Shown here: piece by piece, positions 17,631 to 28,480 of the stretch
How positions within the stretch are numbered: position 1 is the stretch's first letter
Layout of the letters: every line of letters begins with the position of its first letter
Assembly: GCA_016200485.1 (NCBI GenBank)
Contig: JACQEP010000016.1
Location: forward strand, 237,863-301,862
Length of the DNA: 64,000 nucleotides
Reading direction: 5' to 3'
Source: Gammaproteobacteria bacterium
Lineage (GTDB): Bacteria > Pseudomonadota > Gammaproteobacteria > Tenderiales > Tenderiaceae
Notes under the pieces: model-generated
What the model saw: the letters and a program-made list of their open reading frames with translations, nothing else
The model's database searches: none
Told to the model about the DNA's origin: nothing
Position numbers and translations under genes: made by a program

Positions 17631-19202
17631 ATGAAACAAATTACCGCCAAGATCGAGCGTCTTGGCGATTTGCCGGTCTTTAGCGCCTCGGTGAACCATA
17701 TTCACCGCATCAGCTCCGACCCGGATTCCGATGCCATGCATCTGGCGAACGAAGTACTCAAGGACGCCAATCTCAGCACCAAGCTGCTGCGCCTGTCCAA
17801 TTCACCTTATTTCAATCGCTTCGGCGGCAAGATTAACGTGATTTCACGGGCAATTATTCTGCTCGGCTTCGATACGGTCAAAAATCTCACCCTGACCCTG
17901 AAACTCATCGAAAATTTCCAGCACGAAAACCCCGGCATCGACATGAGCAAGCTGTTGGTACGTGCCTATATTGCCGCCGGCTTTGTGCGTGACATGGCGA
18001 TTAAATGCGGCATAGAGGATGCCGAAGAAACATACACCTGTGCCTTATTACACAATTTGGGCGAAATACTCACCGCCTACTTTTTATCCGATCGCTATCT
18101 GGAAATACAAAAACTCAATCGCGAAGGTAACTTGGGTGCTGTCGATAATGAACGAACAATTTTGGGCATGACTGTGTCCGATGTTGGCAAGGAGGTTGCC
18201 ACCAGCTGGGACTTCGCGCCGCGCATTGTTTCAACCATGGAAAGTGAATTGCCCAAAATTCAAGGCCAAATCACCAAGCCTCTGGAACTTAACCAGGCGC
18301 TGGCCGCGATCGCGTCCAAGGTCGTTGCCGGACTCTATTCTGACTATGCAGGCAAAGGTCCTTCGCAACAGGAACTCATTATGGATATGGCCAAGGCTGC
18401 GGGTCTGAGCGTGAAGCAGGTTGAAGGTTCTTTAACAAATTCATTCAAGATGTCTTGCGAACTGGCCCAGGAATATGGGCTGGACAAACGCAAGATGATG
18501 CCGGTGGTGGTGGAAACCGGCGACGATGCCCGCGACAAGCTGGCACGTCAGTTTGCCTTTTTTGCCAGCGCCACCCGTGATCAGGTGGCTCAGAATCCCA
18601 ACGGCGATATCGTTGAAACTGACGATGCAACTTTATCGGATGCCGCCACGTCCATAACCACACCCGACGCAAAAACTGCCTCTAAAGCGGAAATTAATGC
18701 ACAACTTCAATTGCAATATATCCAGGAAATTACCACCCTGATCACCGACTCGGCAAAACTCAACAATGTTCTTGTCAAGGTTCTAGAGGGTGTCCATGAG
18801 GCTATCGGCCTCAACCGAGTATTACTGTGTCTGTTATCTTTGGATCGTAGTCACTATATAGGCCGCATCGCTGTTGGTCATGACAAGGATATGCTAAAGG
18901 AATATTTTAATTTCCCGCTTAATTCAAAATCCGATATTTTTGCCCGCATTGTTCTCGAGGGCAGCGAAATCACCGTTCAAGACGCTGCCGACTCACAGTG
19001 GAAGAATGCCCTGCCTCCAGAGTTTGAATCCAAGATCGCGGCCAAGTCCTTCGTTGCCTCTTCGCTCCGCTCCGGCTCCAAACCTATTGGATTCATTTAT
19101 GCCGATCGTGGCAAGGGCGGCAAAGGCATTACAACAGACCAGCAACGCGGCTTTATCCAGTTCGTGGCCCAAGCCCGGCTCGCATTACAGACTTGCCGGT
19201 AA
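17631..19202 (+). CDS. HDOD domain and GAF domain signalling protein
   Basis: 523 aa from the ATG at 17631, which has AGGA 4 nt upstream; an ATG six codons earlier (17613) lacks a spaced ribosome site. An HDOD domain covers about residues 5-220 (GDLPVFSASVNHI, STKLLRLSNSPYFNR, LHNLGEI). HDOD is a metal-dependent phosphohydrolase-like fold usually without catalytic activity, used in signal integration. A GAF domain fills the C-terminal part (about 365-520: ITTLITDSAKLNNVLVKVLE through GFIYADRG). The linker is long and acidic. No kinase or output domain is present. It stands alone ahead of pgl and is regulated by unknown means. Confidence 0.85.
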   Translation: MKQITAKIERLGDLPVFSASVNHIHRISSDPDSDAMHLANEVLKDANLSTKLLRLSNSPYFNRFGGKINVISRAIILLGFDTVKNLTLTLKLIENFQHENPGIDMSKLLVRAYIAAGFVRDMAIKCGIEDAEETYTCALLHNLGEILTAYFLSDRYLEIQKLNREGNLGAVDNERTILGMTVSDVGKEVATSWDFAPRIVSTMESELPKIQGQITKPLELNQALAAIASKVVAGLYSDYAGKGPSQQELIMDMAKAAGLSVKQVEGSLTNSFKMSCELAQEYGLDKRKMMPVVVETGDDARDKLARQFAFFASATRDQVAQNPNGDIVETDDATLSDAATSITTPDAKTASKAEINAQLQLQYIQEITTLITDSAKLNNVLVKVLEGVHEAIGLNRVLLCLLSLDRSHYIGRIAVGHDKDMLKEYFNFPLNSKSDIFARIVLEGSEITVQDAADSQWKNALPPEFESKIAAKSFVASSLRSGSKPIGFIYADRGKGGKGITTDQQRGFIQFVAQARLALQTCR

Positions 19203-19218
19203 TCTTTTTCCATTTTCA

Positions 19219-19249
19219 TTGACAGGGTGCAACGCGGGCGCGCTAAGAT
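19219..19249 (+). promoter_or_regulatory. Possible promoter for pgl-glk
   Basis: TTGACA (19219-19224) and TAAGAT (19244-19249), 19 nt apart. The predicted transcription start would fall at or very near the pgl ATG (19256), implying a leaderless or very short leader. No ribosome site precedes that ATG, which fits. Spacing is longer than ideal. Confidence 0.35.
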
Positions 19250-19255
19250 AGTGCC

Positions 19256-20002
19256 ATGAAGACGCGCATTCGCATTGAACCCGACATGGAGACCCTGTGT
19301 CGCACTACGGCCCAGGCCATCGTGTCTCTGGCCCAGCATACGGTCGATAGCGGTCGTGATTTTTATATCGCCCTGACCGGTGGCAACACCCCGCGTCGTC
19401 TCTATCAACTTTTAGCAAAAGCGCCACTGGCGCAACAAATGCCATGGGAACACACCCATATTTTTTTCAGTGATGAGCGCGCCGTCAGCGCTGATCATGC
19501 CGACAGCAATTACCGGATGGCCAAAGAAGCGCTGCTGGTACATGTACCATTACCCAAGGCCCATATCCACCGCATCGTCGGCGAACATCCCATTCCTAAA
19601 ATTGCCGCCGCTGAATATGATCAAACAATTTTCCGTTTTGTGCCACGCGACGCTAGCGGCCAGACCCAGTTTGATTTGATATTGCTGGGACTGGGCCCCG
19701 ATGGCCATATTGCTTCCCTGTTTCCGGATACTGATGCCCTCCAGGTGACTGACAAGCGAGTAACCGCCGTGTGGGTTCAAAAGCTTGATTGCTGGCGCAT
19801 TAGTGTTACGTTTCCTGTCATCAATCATGCGCGTCAGATTTGGATGTTTGTTTCGGGCGAACCCAAGGCCGATATCATTGCTGAAGTTTTAAACCGCGCG
19901 CCCAGTGTGCCGGGCTATCCGGTGGAGATGATACAACCTGAAGGCGAATTGATCTGGTGTCTGGATCAGGCCGCTGCCAGCAAACTCAAGAGTAAATCCT
20001 AA
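19256..20002 (+). CDS. pgl: 6-phosphogluconolactonase
   Basis: Hydrolyses 6-phosphogluconolactone to 6-phosphogluconate in the oxidative pentose phosphate or Entner-Doudoroff pathway. 248 aa of the DevB/Pgl type: ALTGGNTPRRLYQLL (phosphate-binding Gly-rich loop), IFFSDERAVSADHADSNY, LGLGPDGHIASLFP, and the C-terminal WCLDQAAASKL. Its stop codon overlaps the start of glk (TAATG), so the two glucose-6-phosphate route enzymes are translated together. zwf is not next to them in this window. Confidence 0.92.
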   Translation: MKTRIRIEPDMETLCRTTAQAIVSLAQHTVDSGRDFYIALTGGNTPRRLYQLLAKAPLAQQMPWEHTHIFFSDERAVSADHADSNYRMAKEALLVHVPLPKAHIHRIVGEHPIPKIAAAEYDQTIFRFVPRDASGQTQFDLILLGLGPDGHIASLFPDTDALQVTDKRVTAVWVQKLDCWRISVTFPVINHARQIWMFVSGEPKADIIAEVLNRAPSVPGYPVEMIQPEGELIWCLDQAAASKLKSKS

Positions 20003-20997
20003 TGCGCGTACTGGCGGTTGATCTTGGCGGCACCAAGACCCTGCTTGAACTTTCCGAGTTTGACGGCACTCATTCAACGTTAATTGCCGATCAGCGTTAC
20101 GCCAGCGCGGATCACGCCAGTTTCGATGGCATCATTAGCAATTTTCTGGCGCATCATCCTGGCCCTGTAGGTGCCGCATGTATCGCCGTTGCCGGGCCTG
20201 TTACGGCCTCTTCCCATGGTGAATCTGCCGAGATTACAAATTTGCCTTGGCATCTTGATAGCCAGCAACTCGCATCTCAATTCAAAATTCAGCACGTCAA
20301 ACTGATCAATGACTTTGCCGCAGTGGCTTATGGTCTGGACGGATTGTGCGGCGATGAACTCGTTACACTACAAAATGTCAGCTGCGATGCACGTGGTGTG
20401 CGGCTTGTGCTGGGTGCGGGCACAGGCTTAGGTGTCGCCTTGATGGTGCATGATGGCCAGCGCTATAACGTGCTCGCCACAGAAGGTGGCCATGCCGGTT
20501 TTGCGCCAGCAAGCAATGATGAGCTCGTTGTTTTTAACTACTTGCGACAGACACTCGGTCATGTCTCGATCGAACATGTGCTGTCAGGACCAGGGCTGGT
20601 TAATATCTATTATGCGCTACACCAACTTGATCACGGTAGCGAAGAATCCCTCCTGCTCAATATCACTCATAGCGCCGATCCTGGCGCCGCCATCAGTAGC
20701 GCCGCAACTCATGGCGATAACATCGCCCATCGCACGCTGGATGTATTCACGCAAATCTATGGCAATGTGGCTGGCAATCTTGCGCTGACTTGTTTGCCGA
20801 CGGGTGGGATTTTCCTCGCCGGTGGCATTGCGCCCAAAATCATTCAGCAGCTACAGAGCGATTTATTTCTGCCGGCCTTTCACCACAAAGGCAAGATGAG
20901 CGCTTTAATGCAGCGCTTTCCGATTAAGGTCGTAATGAATTCCAATATTGGCCTGATTGGCGCACGACTGATGGCGCAGCGGCTGCTTGCCCGGTAA
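20002..20997 (+). CDS. glk: Glucokinase
   Basis: ATP-dependent phosphorylation of glucose to glucose-6-phosphate. 331 aa, close to the E. coli Glk type. The N-terminal phosphate motif is LAVDLGGTKTLLEL; LINDFAAVAYGL carries the catalytic Asp; LGAGTGLGVALMVHDG and EGGHAGFAP with the sugar-binding Glu-His follow; PTGGIFLAGGIAPKI is the C-terminal ATP-binding part. It shares one base with pgl upstream. The gap to the next gene (48 bp) contains a GCCGG...CCGGC hairpin that could act as a weak terminator. Confidence 0.94.
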   Translation: MRVLAVDLGGTKTLLELSEFDGTHSTLIADQRYASADHASFDGIISNFLAHHPGPVGAACIAVAGPVTASSHGESAEITNLPWHLDSQQLASQFKIQHVKLINDFAAVAYGLDGLCGDELVTLQNVSCDARGVRLVLGAGTGLGVALMVHDGQRYNVLATEGGHAGFAPASNDELVVFNYLRQTLGHVSIEHVLSGPGLVNIYYALHQLDHGSEESLLLNITHSADPGAAISSAATHGDNIAHRTLDVFTQIYGNVAGNLALTCLPTGGIFLAGGIAPKIIQQLQSDLFLPAFHHKGKMSALMQRFPIKVVMNSNIGLIGARLMAQRLLAR

Positions 20998-21044
20998 TTG
21001 TCATTACGCCGGGTGCCGGCTTGATTCCGGCCCGCGACACGTAT

Positions 21045-22154
21045 TCAGCTCTTCGAAAACCGCATTAAGCGATCGATGATGGCACGCAATTGCGCATCGA
21101 TTTTCAATCCCTGTTCGAAATTGTCCAACGATTTATCTACACCGGTTTGCACGACCTTCAATAACCGCTGCTCCTGGTCTTCTGTTAAACCGTAGCGCAG
21201 AAATGATGCTTCCAGTTCCTTCATGACATCGTCCATGATCTGCATCGCCGCTTCTTTCTGTTGTTTCTGCTGAACCCCGATTTCTTGCAGCGCCTGATTG
21301 GAGTCCGCCACTAGCACGGCCAATTGCTGCGCCATTTCCAATGCCTGCAACCGGATATCAGCCCCCTCCAGCAGAATGGCGAGATGATCGCGCAAGCGGC
21401 CGCATTTATCTTCGTCAGCCGGCATATTCTTGATCAACATCGAAACGTTGCCAAAATTGGCGATCAATCGTGCGCCGCTCGTTTTGAGCCGTCCCGCATC
21501 CTTCAACCGGGACAAGAGTTCTATCTCCAGGGGCGACATCGGGTCGGCGGTGCCGGCGTTGACGGCACCGCTGGAAGAACGGAGCTGCACGCTATTTTCC
21601 AGACCGTAGTTTGCAGTCGCTTCGACGGCAAGCCGGGCCAAGTCCTCGATACTTTGGACAGTAAAGCTCCGGCGCATGAAGTCCACCACCACTCCCTGTT
21701 CACCCGCGTTGGAGATGGCCGTCATGGCGGTTTGCATCATCATCGACTTTTCCGCTTCCGTTTCGGTGCGGGCATCCCGGTTCTTGATCGCCAGTTTCAC
21801 TTTTTGCAGAAGCTCGATGGGCTGAACCGGTTTGATGAGATAGTCGCTGCCACCGGCCTCGTAGCCGGCCAATTTTTCCTCGGTGGTATCGTGAGCGGAC
21901 ACGAAAACGACATCGATGCCCTGGGTCTCCGGAGTTTCCTTCAAACGGCGGCAGGTTTGATAGCCATCCATGTCCGGCATCATTACATCCATCAGGATCA
22001 CATCGGGGTGAGGGCTTTTACTTGCCATTTCGAGCGCCTTTCTGCCACTGGTAGCGGCCAACACGGCGTAATCCTGCTTCAGGTTTTCCATCAAGACATG
22101 AATGTCATCCGTCGAATCATCCACGATCAAAATCCGTTTCTTGTCGTTGCTCAT
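21045..22154 (-). CDS. Response regulator with unrecognised coiled-coil output region
   Basis: 369 aa. A receiver domain at about 1-125: RILIVDDSTDD (acidic pocket), VILMDVMMPDMDG (phospho-acceptor Asp), VFVSAH and the SDYLIKPVQP Lys. After that comes a region without DNA-binding or enzymatic motifs, with helical, charged segments (EMAQQLAVLVADSNQALQ, GVQQKQQKEAAMQIMDDVMK) typical of coiled coils. It lies 52 bp downstream of the 1713-aa hybrid kinase and is probably its cognate output. Output is likely protein-protein rather than DNA (inference). Confidence 0.82.
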   Translation of the reverse strand: MSNDKKRILIVDDSTDDIHVLMENLKQDYAVLAATSGRKALEMASKSPHPDVILMDVMMPDMDGYQTCRRLKETPETQGIDVVFVSAHDTTEEKLAGYEAGGSDYLIKPVQPIELLQKVKLAIKNRDARTETEAEKSMMMQTAMTAISNAGEQGVVVDFMRRSFTVQSIEDLARLAVEATANYGLENSVQLRSSSGAVNAGTADPMSPLEIELLSRLKDAGRLKTSGARLIANFGNVSMLIKNMPADEDKCGRLRDHLAILLEGADIRLQALEMAQQLAVLVADSNQALQEIGVQQKQQKEAAMQIMDDVMKELEASFLRYGLTEDQEQRLLKVVQTGVDKSLDNFEQGLKIDAQLRAIIDRLMRFSKS

Positions 22155-22206
22155 GGGTTATTTCTCCTTGTGCTATCCCTAACAGCCTGTAAGTCCAAAC
22201 ACCTGC

Positions 22207-25200
22207 TCATACGCTTTGCAAACGCTGAACGATTTCTTTGACTGTATCGACATCGAAACTATTCAACGCGCTTGCGAGTTCTTCTATCGCGGCTGCATTC
22301 TCCGTTCCGCACGCCTGTTGTCGCAGGCTCTCAAGGCACGCTTGCGCCTCACCAAGATCAGAATCCAAATAGTTCGCCAACTGTTCCAAGCCACTGCGCC
22401 AAGCCGCCGGATCAAATGTGACACTAGCTTTTATTGCGACCTCCGGCACTAGCATTGCAAGTCCGTTGATGACTTCTTCAAGGCGGGAACGTAAGATTGG
22501 GAACTGGGCCGTTACTCGATCTTGATTTTCTGCCCGGCAGGCCTGTTCCATCGCTGCAGCCGCCTCATATATTTTTTTGGCCCCCAGGTTGCCACCGCTA
22601 CCTTTGAGGGTGTGTGCCAGCCGTGTCGCTTCCTCCCACTCATTCCGGCGAATTAAGTTTTCCAGTCTGTCTGCCGCACCAGCGTGTTTATCGCGAAAAT
22701 TTTTCAATAGCCGACGGTACGTCTCCCAATTGCGCAGACGCTCCATACCGTCAGTGACATCGATACCCGGTAGCTCAGGTATGGTAATCGGCGCGGATGC
22801 TGCTGTCGTGGCCATGGCTTCACTCGGCTTTTCACTGGGCTTGATCCAGCGTGCGAGCTCCTTGAATACGGCTTCTGGATCAATCGGTTTGGTCACATGG
22901 CCGTTCATGCCCGCGGCCAGACTCTTGTCGGCGTCCCCGCTCAAGGCGTGGGCAGTCATGGCAACAATCGGCAGCGCGGTGTAGCGGCCGCCGAGCGCGC
23001 GAATAGTTCGCGCTGCCTCGAGGCCATCCATGACCGGCATCTGGATATCCATCAACACAGCGTCATAGGTGTTGTCCTGCACGGCCTGCACGGCCTCGGC
23101 ACCATTTTCCCGGATATCAATGGCAAAACCCGCCGCACCAAGAATTTCCTGCGCGACTTCCTGATTAATGCTGTTGTCTTCCACCAGCAGCAATCTGCGG
23201 TTACCGAACCAGCAAGTATCCCCTTCTGGGCTGGCCACGGTTCCGGATTCAGCCGACACCTGTTCGCCTACCAGCCTCATTAAACAATTATAGAACTCAG
23301 ATTGCCGCAGCGGCTTGGTCAGCCAGGCATCGAGGTCTGGTGCCGGTTTATCTTGGTTAACTGCGCTGAGCATCACCAGTTTCATGCCGTTCAGTGTAGT
23401 ATCGGCACGGATGCTGCGCGCCAACTCCAGTCCATGCATGCCAGGCATATTTAGATCCAGAAAAGCAATATCAAAGGGCTCACCCACAGCTACGGCAGCC
23501 CGTAATTGTGCCAAAGCATCAGCACCGTTTTCAGCTAAACTAAGCTTGGCAACTTTCCAGCTTTCAAAAATTCTTCTTAGCAACTCTCTCAACATGGGAT
23601 TGTCATCCACTGCCAGAAAACGTAGTTTGGAAAGAGCCGGTGAAATTTGACATCGCACTTCGCTATCGTCGATGACCTCGAGCAACAGATCGAAACTAAA
23701 ATCCGAACCCACGCCGGGCGCGCTGATAACTTTTATTTTGCCACCCATGGCCTCGATCAGCTTCTGACTAATGGCCAGTCCCAGGCCGGTGCCGCCGTAT
23801 TTTCGGGTATGAGAGTTATCAACCTGACTGAATGCTTTGAACAATAGTTGCTGTTGCGTTTCGGACATACCGATCCCGGTGTCTCGCACGCCGAAGTGAA
23901 TCAGGTTTCCTTCAAGTTTGGTGACGGACAACACAACTTCGCCTTTTGCGGTGAACTTGATGGCGTTATTAATCAAATTGGTTAATACCTGACGCAGGCG
24001 AGTCGGATCGCCCATGAGCCGGCGCGGTATGTCTGGATCCGTCAAATAAAGTAGCTCCACCCGTTTTTCATGCGCTCCTTCCGCCAGTAGCGCCACTGTT
24101 TGTTCCATCAATGCGCCCAGATCAAACGGTATGGATTCGAGTTCCAACTTGTCGGCTTCCAATTTGGAGAAGTCGAGGACATCATTGATTACCTTGAGCA
24201 GCATCTCCCCGGAACCGATAGCGGTATCGATAAAACGCCGTTGCTGCGCGTTCAATTCCGTTTTGCCCAGGAGGTGCAACATGCCCAGCACGCCATTCAT
24301 GGGGGTGCGAATCTCGTGGCTCATGGTGGCGAGGAATTGGCTCTTCGCTCTCGCCCCCACTTCGGCGGCAGCTGCCGCCTGACGCAGCTCCGACACATCG
24401 TCATGAGCAATAACCACGCGAATGCCATTATCGGTAGCGAAGCGCGTGGCGTGGAGCATCATCCAGCGCTGGCTATAGGGGCTATGACAAGCATATTCGG
24501 CGACAAATTTTTCACGTTCGCCGCGCAACAACTCACGCAAAGACTGGCTGATCAATCTGGCATCGGCATCGTCTCCCGCCTGATTGCAAATCTCCAGATA
24601 ATTGGCGTTCAGACAGCTGTCGGAATCGCGCAGGCCGTTGCCCCGGCCAAAGTTTTTCCAGGCTTCGTTGATATAGAGTATATTGCCAATCTCATCGAGC
24701 ACACAAATACTGGAACTCAATGCATCGAGCGTCCGCTCGACAAAATGCTGCATCTGCTCAAGTTGTTCGCTTTGTTGTGCGACCCGGGCCAGTATCTGTT
24801 TGTGCTCGCTGATGTCGCGGTAAGTCCACAGATGATTGCGGTGCGTCTGACCGAGTTCATCTTCAAAAATGAGCGGCACGTAGTCCTGTTCGAAAATGCG
24901 GCCATCGCGCAGGACGAGTTCGTGTCCGGCCACTACACCCTGGCCGTTCAGACAGTCCTGACGCTGTTGCAGGTAAGCCTTGGGATCAATGAATAGCGCC
25001 TGATTGTGTTGGAACTCTTGTGCGCCGCCAGTACCCTCGATCATCAGCGGCAGATCACCTTTGCCGAACATGTCACAATAGGTCTGGTTTACGGTATGGA
25101 TCTCGCCCATCTCGTCCTCCACCAGCAGACCTGCCTGTAGATTTTCGACCAGCCCGGCCATAAAACTGTTGGCCCGTTTCAAATCCAGCCCCGCACGCTT

Positions 25201-27348
25201 ACGCTCCCGTCCCTTGTCAATGGCGTCGAAGAGTTGGGCGTAGGTGTTCATAATCGGCTGCAACAAATCGACCATCGCCTGGTCATAACCTTGTGGACGA
25301 TTGGCCAAGCCTACCATACCGATCAGCCGCTCACCAAAGTAGATGGGTACGCCAAAAAAACTTTTAAGCGGCGGATGTCCCTGCGGCGTACCACCGCTAC
25401 GCGGGTCATGGGCGGGATCGTTACTGATCACTATTTCGCCGCTGAGAATGACATGACCAAACAAATTATTGAGATTGCGAAACTCCAGCCCCTGGGGCGC
25501 GTTTTGCTCATAGAACGTGCGGGTAGCCTCGTCCCAGGCGATATTGGTCTGCGCATAAAACTTGAGATAAGGCTTGCCTTCCGCGTCCTGTATCGCCTCA
25601 GCGATGAATCCAAATTCGCTCCCGGTCAGCGCCAGGATTTCCGGCAACAACTGCTCAAAAAGCTCGCGTGGATCGCCACCCCTGATAAAACGCGATTGGG
25701 CATTGTTAATCGCTTTAATCTGGTGGTGTTGCGCCGCCAATGTCGCCTCGGTCTGCTTGCGCCCGCGAACATCCCGTATAATCGCGGTGAAGAGTCGGCG
25801 GTCGCCGATGACAGCCTCACTCAACGCCAGCTCCATTGGAAATATACTGCCATCTTTGTGCTGGCCCGGCAGCTCCCGGCGAGCGACCATAGGGTTTGAG
25901 CTATTGGTTTGGATATGACGCCTCATGTAACTTTCGTGATGGCTGCGCTCTGGCTCCGGCATTAGCATGCCTACGTTTTTGCCGATGACTTCTGCGCGCG
26001 GATAGCCGAATATGCGCTCGGCAGCGACATTAAATTCTTCTATCGTACCGCCCTCATTAATCACCACAATTCCATCGACGACATTATTGAACACTGTCGC
26101 CAGGCGGCTTTGACTGATCGCGAGTTCTTGTTCTGCGAACTTGACAGCAATCTTCTTTTTTTTGACATATAACGCTATATACAACATTAAAAGAATAGTC
26201 AATGCAGCAGTCATGCCATACATTACGCTGTCTACCCATTGGCGGTGACGGTCAAAAAAATTTGGTGGCGAGTTTATTATCGTTGCCTTCCGCAGCAAGG
26301 TGTCAGGCAGGGTAACACTAGCCTTGGCAAGTTCAGTTCCATCGAATATATATTCGTTTGGACTATCCGCTATCGGCGGAATGGCAGAGATGGGAACGCC
26401 ATTTAGATGCCTGATGAGTAACGTGGCGGCATTTCTTCCCTGATTTCCGCCGCTCACGACATAACCGCCAATCACGCCAGACAACATGTAAGCGTCTTCC
26501 GTGCTGATAAATAGATGTGTTCCCGCCTGCGTAATGGCACGCAGGATTTGTGGAAGCGTGATTGAGCGCTCATTTGAATCAACCAAGGCGCCGACGGTTG
26601 TCAGGACCACGAATCGCTCTTTTCGTTGTTGTAACTCCGATACAACCTCATCGAGTCTTCGCCTTGAAATAAAGCTGGCTCGGAGCATCGGATAATTTGC
26701 AAGATCTTCCTTGATTTCACGCTCGACGGCCTTATAGGTTTCACTGGTATCACCCACGAACAGGATATCCCGGTTTTTTGGATCAATTTGTTTTATTAGA
26801 TCGACGTTTGGAGAAAGATCTTTTCTTTCGAGAACGCCGGTGATGCGGTTGTGGTCAATATCAGCCAGGATGTACTCATCATTTACGCCCGAAAAAAAAA
26901 CGGGCGCATTAGGAAAGATTGCGGTCAGGTGGGAACGGGCGAAGGATAAAGCATTGTCGTCGGTAACATAAATTGCCGCCGGCTCGACGCCGCGGTATTT
27001 TTCCTGAAGGTATTTCGCCGTGAGTTCGGCAACCTCGCGGTTATAGGGCACGCGTTTGCTATCAAGCGACTCGATAATATATGTGTATTCACGAGAAGAA
27101 TCTGACTTAAGAGCCTCTACAAACGCCTGCTGCTGCCTTTTGGTCCAGGGATATTCATAGCTATAGGAATGTAGAATGAAAATCGGGATGGACGGTTCAT
27201 ACGCCCATACTTTGGTGAAGAAAAGGTATAGTATCAATAATGTGAGTGACCAGATTATGTTTACCGAGTTGAGGCGCGAGTTAATTTTTGCCCTTCCCCG
27301 ACAAGGAGCAGTGGTTGCAGCGCTCAAGTTGCTCTGCCAAGACATCAT
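22207..27348 (-). CDS. Giant hybrid sensor histidine kinase with periplasmic ABC-type sensor
   Basis: 1713 aa; the start ATG has AAGGAGG upstream. Order by rough residue: TM 30-48; periplasmic substrate-binding-like domain 55-330 ([20 protein letters not shown], of the ABC_sub_bind type); TM 375-395; PAS 412-540; GAF about 580-715; PAS 724-850; PAS 874-990; HisKA with [10 protein letters not shown] near 1010; HATPase with [15 protein letters not shown] and GGTGLGLA; two receivers (FLDLNMPG near 1290, [11 protein letters not shown] near 1430); HPt with [10 protein letters not shown] near 1576. A full phosphorelay is present in one chain. The ligand of the outer domain is unknown. Operon with the response regulator downstream. 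Confidence 0.92.
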   Translation of the reverse strand: MMSWQSNLSAATTAPCRGRAKINSRLNSVNIIWSLTLLILYLFFTKVWAYEPSIPIFILHSYSYEYPWTKRQQQAFVEALKSDSSREYTYIIESLDSKRVPYNREVAELTAKYLQEKYRGVEPAAIYVTDDNALSFARSHLTAIFPNAPVFFSGVNDEYILADIDHNRITGVLERKDLSPNVDLIKQIDPKNRDILFVGDTSETYKAVEREIKEDLANYPMLRASFISRRRLDEVVSELQQRKERFVVLTTVGALVDSNERSITLPQILRAITQAGTHLFISTEDAYMLSGVIGGYVVSGGNQGRNAATLLIRHLNGVPISAIPPIADSPNEYIFDGTELAKASVTLPDTLLRKATIINSPPNFFDRHRQWVDSVMYGMTAALTILLMLYIALYVKKKKIAVKFAEQELAISQSRLATVFNNVVDGIVVINEGGTIEEFNVAAERIFGYPRAEVIGKNVGMLMPEPERSHHESYMRRHIQTNSSNPMVARRELPGQHKDGSIFPMELALSEAVIGDRRLFTAIIRDVRGRKQTEATLAAQHHQIKAINNAQSRFIRGGDPRELFEQLLPEILALTGSEFGFIAEAIQDAEGKPYLKFYAQTNIAWDEATRTFYEQNAPQGLEFRNLNNLFGHVILSGEIVISNDPAHDPRSGGTPQGHPPLKSFFGVPIYFGERLIGMVGLANRPQGYDQAMVDLLQPIMNTYAQLFDAIDKGRERKRAGLDLKRANSFMAGLVENLQAGLLVEDEMGEIHTVNQTYCDMFGKGDLPLMIEGTGGAQEFQHNQALFIDPKAYLQQRQDCLNGQGVVAGHELVLRDGRIFEQDYVPLIFEDELGQTHRNHLWTYRDISEHKQILARVAQQSEQLEQMQHFVERTLDALSSSICVLDEIGNILYINEAWKNFGRGNGLRDSDSCLNANYLEICNQAGDDADARLISQSLRELLRGEREKFVAEYACHSPYSQRWMMLHATRFATDNGIRVVIAHDDVSELRQAAAAAEVGARAKSQFLATMSHEIRTPMNGVLGMLHLLGKTELNAQQRRFIDTAIGSGEMLLKVINDVLDFSKLEADKLELESIPFDLGALMEQTVALLAEGAHEKRVELLYLTDPDIPRRLMGDPTRLRQVLTNLINNAIKFTAKGEVVLSVTKLEGNLIHFGVRDTGIGMSETQQQLLFKAFSQVDNSHTRKYGGTGLGLAISQKLIEAMGGKIKVISAPGVGSDFSFDLLLEVIDDSEVRCQISPALSKLRFLAVDDNPMLRELLRRIFESWKVAKLSLAENGADALAQLRAAVAVGEPFDIAFLDLNMPGMHGLELARSIRADTTLNGMKLVMLSAVNQDKPAPDLDAWLTKPLRQSEFYNCLMRLVGEQVSAESGTVASPEGDTCWFGNRRLLLVEDNSINQEVAQEILGAAGFAIDIRENGAEAVQAVQDNTYDAVLMDIQMPVMDGLEAARTIRALGGRYTALPIVAMTAHALSGDADKSLAAGMNGHVTKPIDPEAVFKELARWIKPSEKPSEAMATTAASAPITIPELPGIDVTDGMERLRNWETYRRLLKNFRDKHAGAADRLENLIRRNEWEEATRLAHTLKGSGGNLGAKKIYEAAAAMEQACRAENQDRVTAQFPILRSRLEEVINGLAMLVPEVAIKASVTFDPAAWRSGLEQLANYLDSDLGEAQACLESLRQQACGTENAAAIEELASALNSFDVDTVKEIVQRLQSV

Positions 27349-27957
27349 GTCCCTCCTTGGCAGATACCGTGGAGACCAGTCAACGATACCAATTTAAAAA
27401 CCACTCTATGAGATGGTAAAAACGAGACTTCGATTGTTATCAATAAATATCGACAGAAAAGGAAAATTCAATAGTATTCAGGGCCACTTTTTCTACAGGA
27501 AAAATCCGGTAGTGATGCAAGCTCCCTATTTTAGGTACCTTGACCGACTGTTTGACGCAAAGTACTGGAGACTGAATGTCCCTGCTAATACTGGCAGATA
27601 TCCTGTTACCCATGGAAGACGCATGACATGGCACACATGGACGCAACTTAGACGCATCAACAGCAAACCAACGCCGAGTACCAGAACAAAAACACAATAG
27701 GTGTTTGCCTGGTTATTTTTCAGAAATGGGCAGTCCTATCAAGCCTTTTGCGGTTTATGTGTTGCGCCACGGACTGACCTCTGCCTCTTTAATGGGCATC
27801 CGACAGTCGCAATTATTAATCGGGCATCTGAATACATTTAAATGCCCGATTAATAATTAACAGTGTGGCGCGAAACGCCTTGTTAATTAGGTGAAATCGA
27901 TATATAAAAAGAAAGAAAAGTATCGGAGTAATTCGCACAATATATTAGGATAAAAGT
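27349..27957. other. Intergenic region between divergent signalling genes
   Basis: 609 bp between the giant kinase and the CheY-like gene. Small open frames occur on both strands (for example 27413-27700) but have no recognisable motif or good ribosome site. I see no gene; the part near 27811-27858 is listed separately. Confidence 0.5.
27811..27858. promoter_or_regulatory. Perfect 16-bp inverted repeat upstream of the CheY-like gene
   Basis: Arms AATTATTAATCGGGCA (27811-27826) and its exact complement (27843-27858), with a 16-nt spacer. It ends 99 bp before the start codon. It may be an operator or an RNA hairpin; there is no U-tract directly after it. Confidence 0.5.
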
Positions 27958-28329
27958 ATGGCAACCATTTTGGTGGTAGACGATTCGACATCCATGCGCC
28001 AAATGGTACACGCGATACTTAAGGACTCCGGATATGATGTGATTGAGGCGCTTGACGGACAAGACGCATTGAATAAAGCCATGGGCAGAAAATTCGACCT
28101 CGTCATCACCGATCTCAACATGCCGCGGCTGGATGGCATCGCCTTGGTCAGGGAACTACGATCCCTGCCTGACTATAATTTTACCCCCATTCTGATGCTG
28201 ACCACGGAGAGTACGACAGAGATCAAAAAACAGGGCAAGGCCACAGGCGTCACTGGCTGGCTCGTCAAGCCATTCAATCCACAGCAGTTGTTAAACGCCG
28301 TCAAAAAAGCGCTCGGCTCCTTAAGTTAA
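27958..28329 (+). CDS. CheY-like single-domain response regulator
   Basis: 123 aa, receiver only. VVDDSTSMRQMV (acidic pocket), VITDLNMPRLDG (phospho-Asp near residue 52), MLTTES (Thr) and TGWLVKPFNPQQLL (Lys). The last motif is typical of chemotaxis CheY proteins of the type paired with CheA in multi-cluster organisms, but no che genes are in the window. It stands alone between two minus-strand signalling operons. Confidence 0.85.
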   Translation: MATILVVDDSTSMRQMVHAILKDSGYDVIEALDGQDALNKAMGRKFDLVITDLNMPRLDGIALVRELRSLPDYNFTPILMLTTESTTEIKKQGKATGVTGWLVKPFNPQQLLNAVKKALGSLS

Positions 28330-28449
28330 ACCGATATTTCCATTATTGCTTTGATTGGAGTACGGCTCACTGCGCAAGAATTATCAGGGCACTGAAGAAC
28401 GTGATCATGGGCTGCGGCGCAAGGCGGTCTTTTTTGATATCGAACAACC

Positions 28450-28477
28450 GTAGGGGCGATTCATGAATCGCCCCTAC
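28450..28477. repeat. 28-bp GTAGGGGC palindrome, variant centre
   Basis: A perfect palindrome with arms GTAGGGGCGATTCA/TGAATCGCCCCTAC. The outer eight bases equal the other copies; the centre differs. It begins four bases beyond the stop codon of the HTH-receiver gene and may terminate the transcripts meeting here. Confidence 0.85.
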
Positions 28478-28480
28478 TGA

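Noticed and set aside
27413..27700. 95-codon frame (plus) and an 86-codon frame (minus) ahead of the CheY gene
   Set aside because: No ribosome site, no family motif and both strands open over the same stretch.
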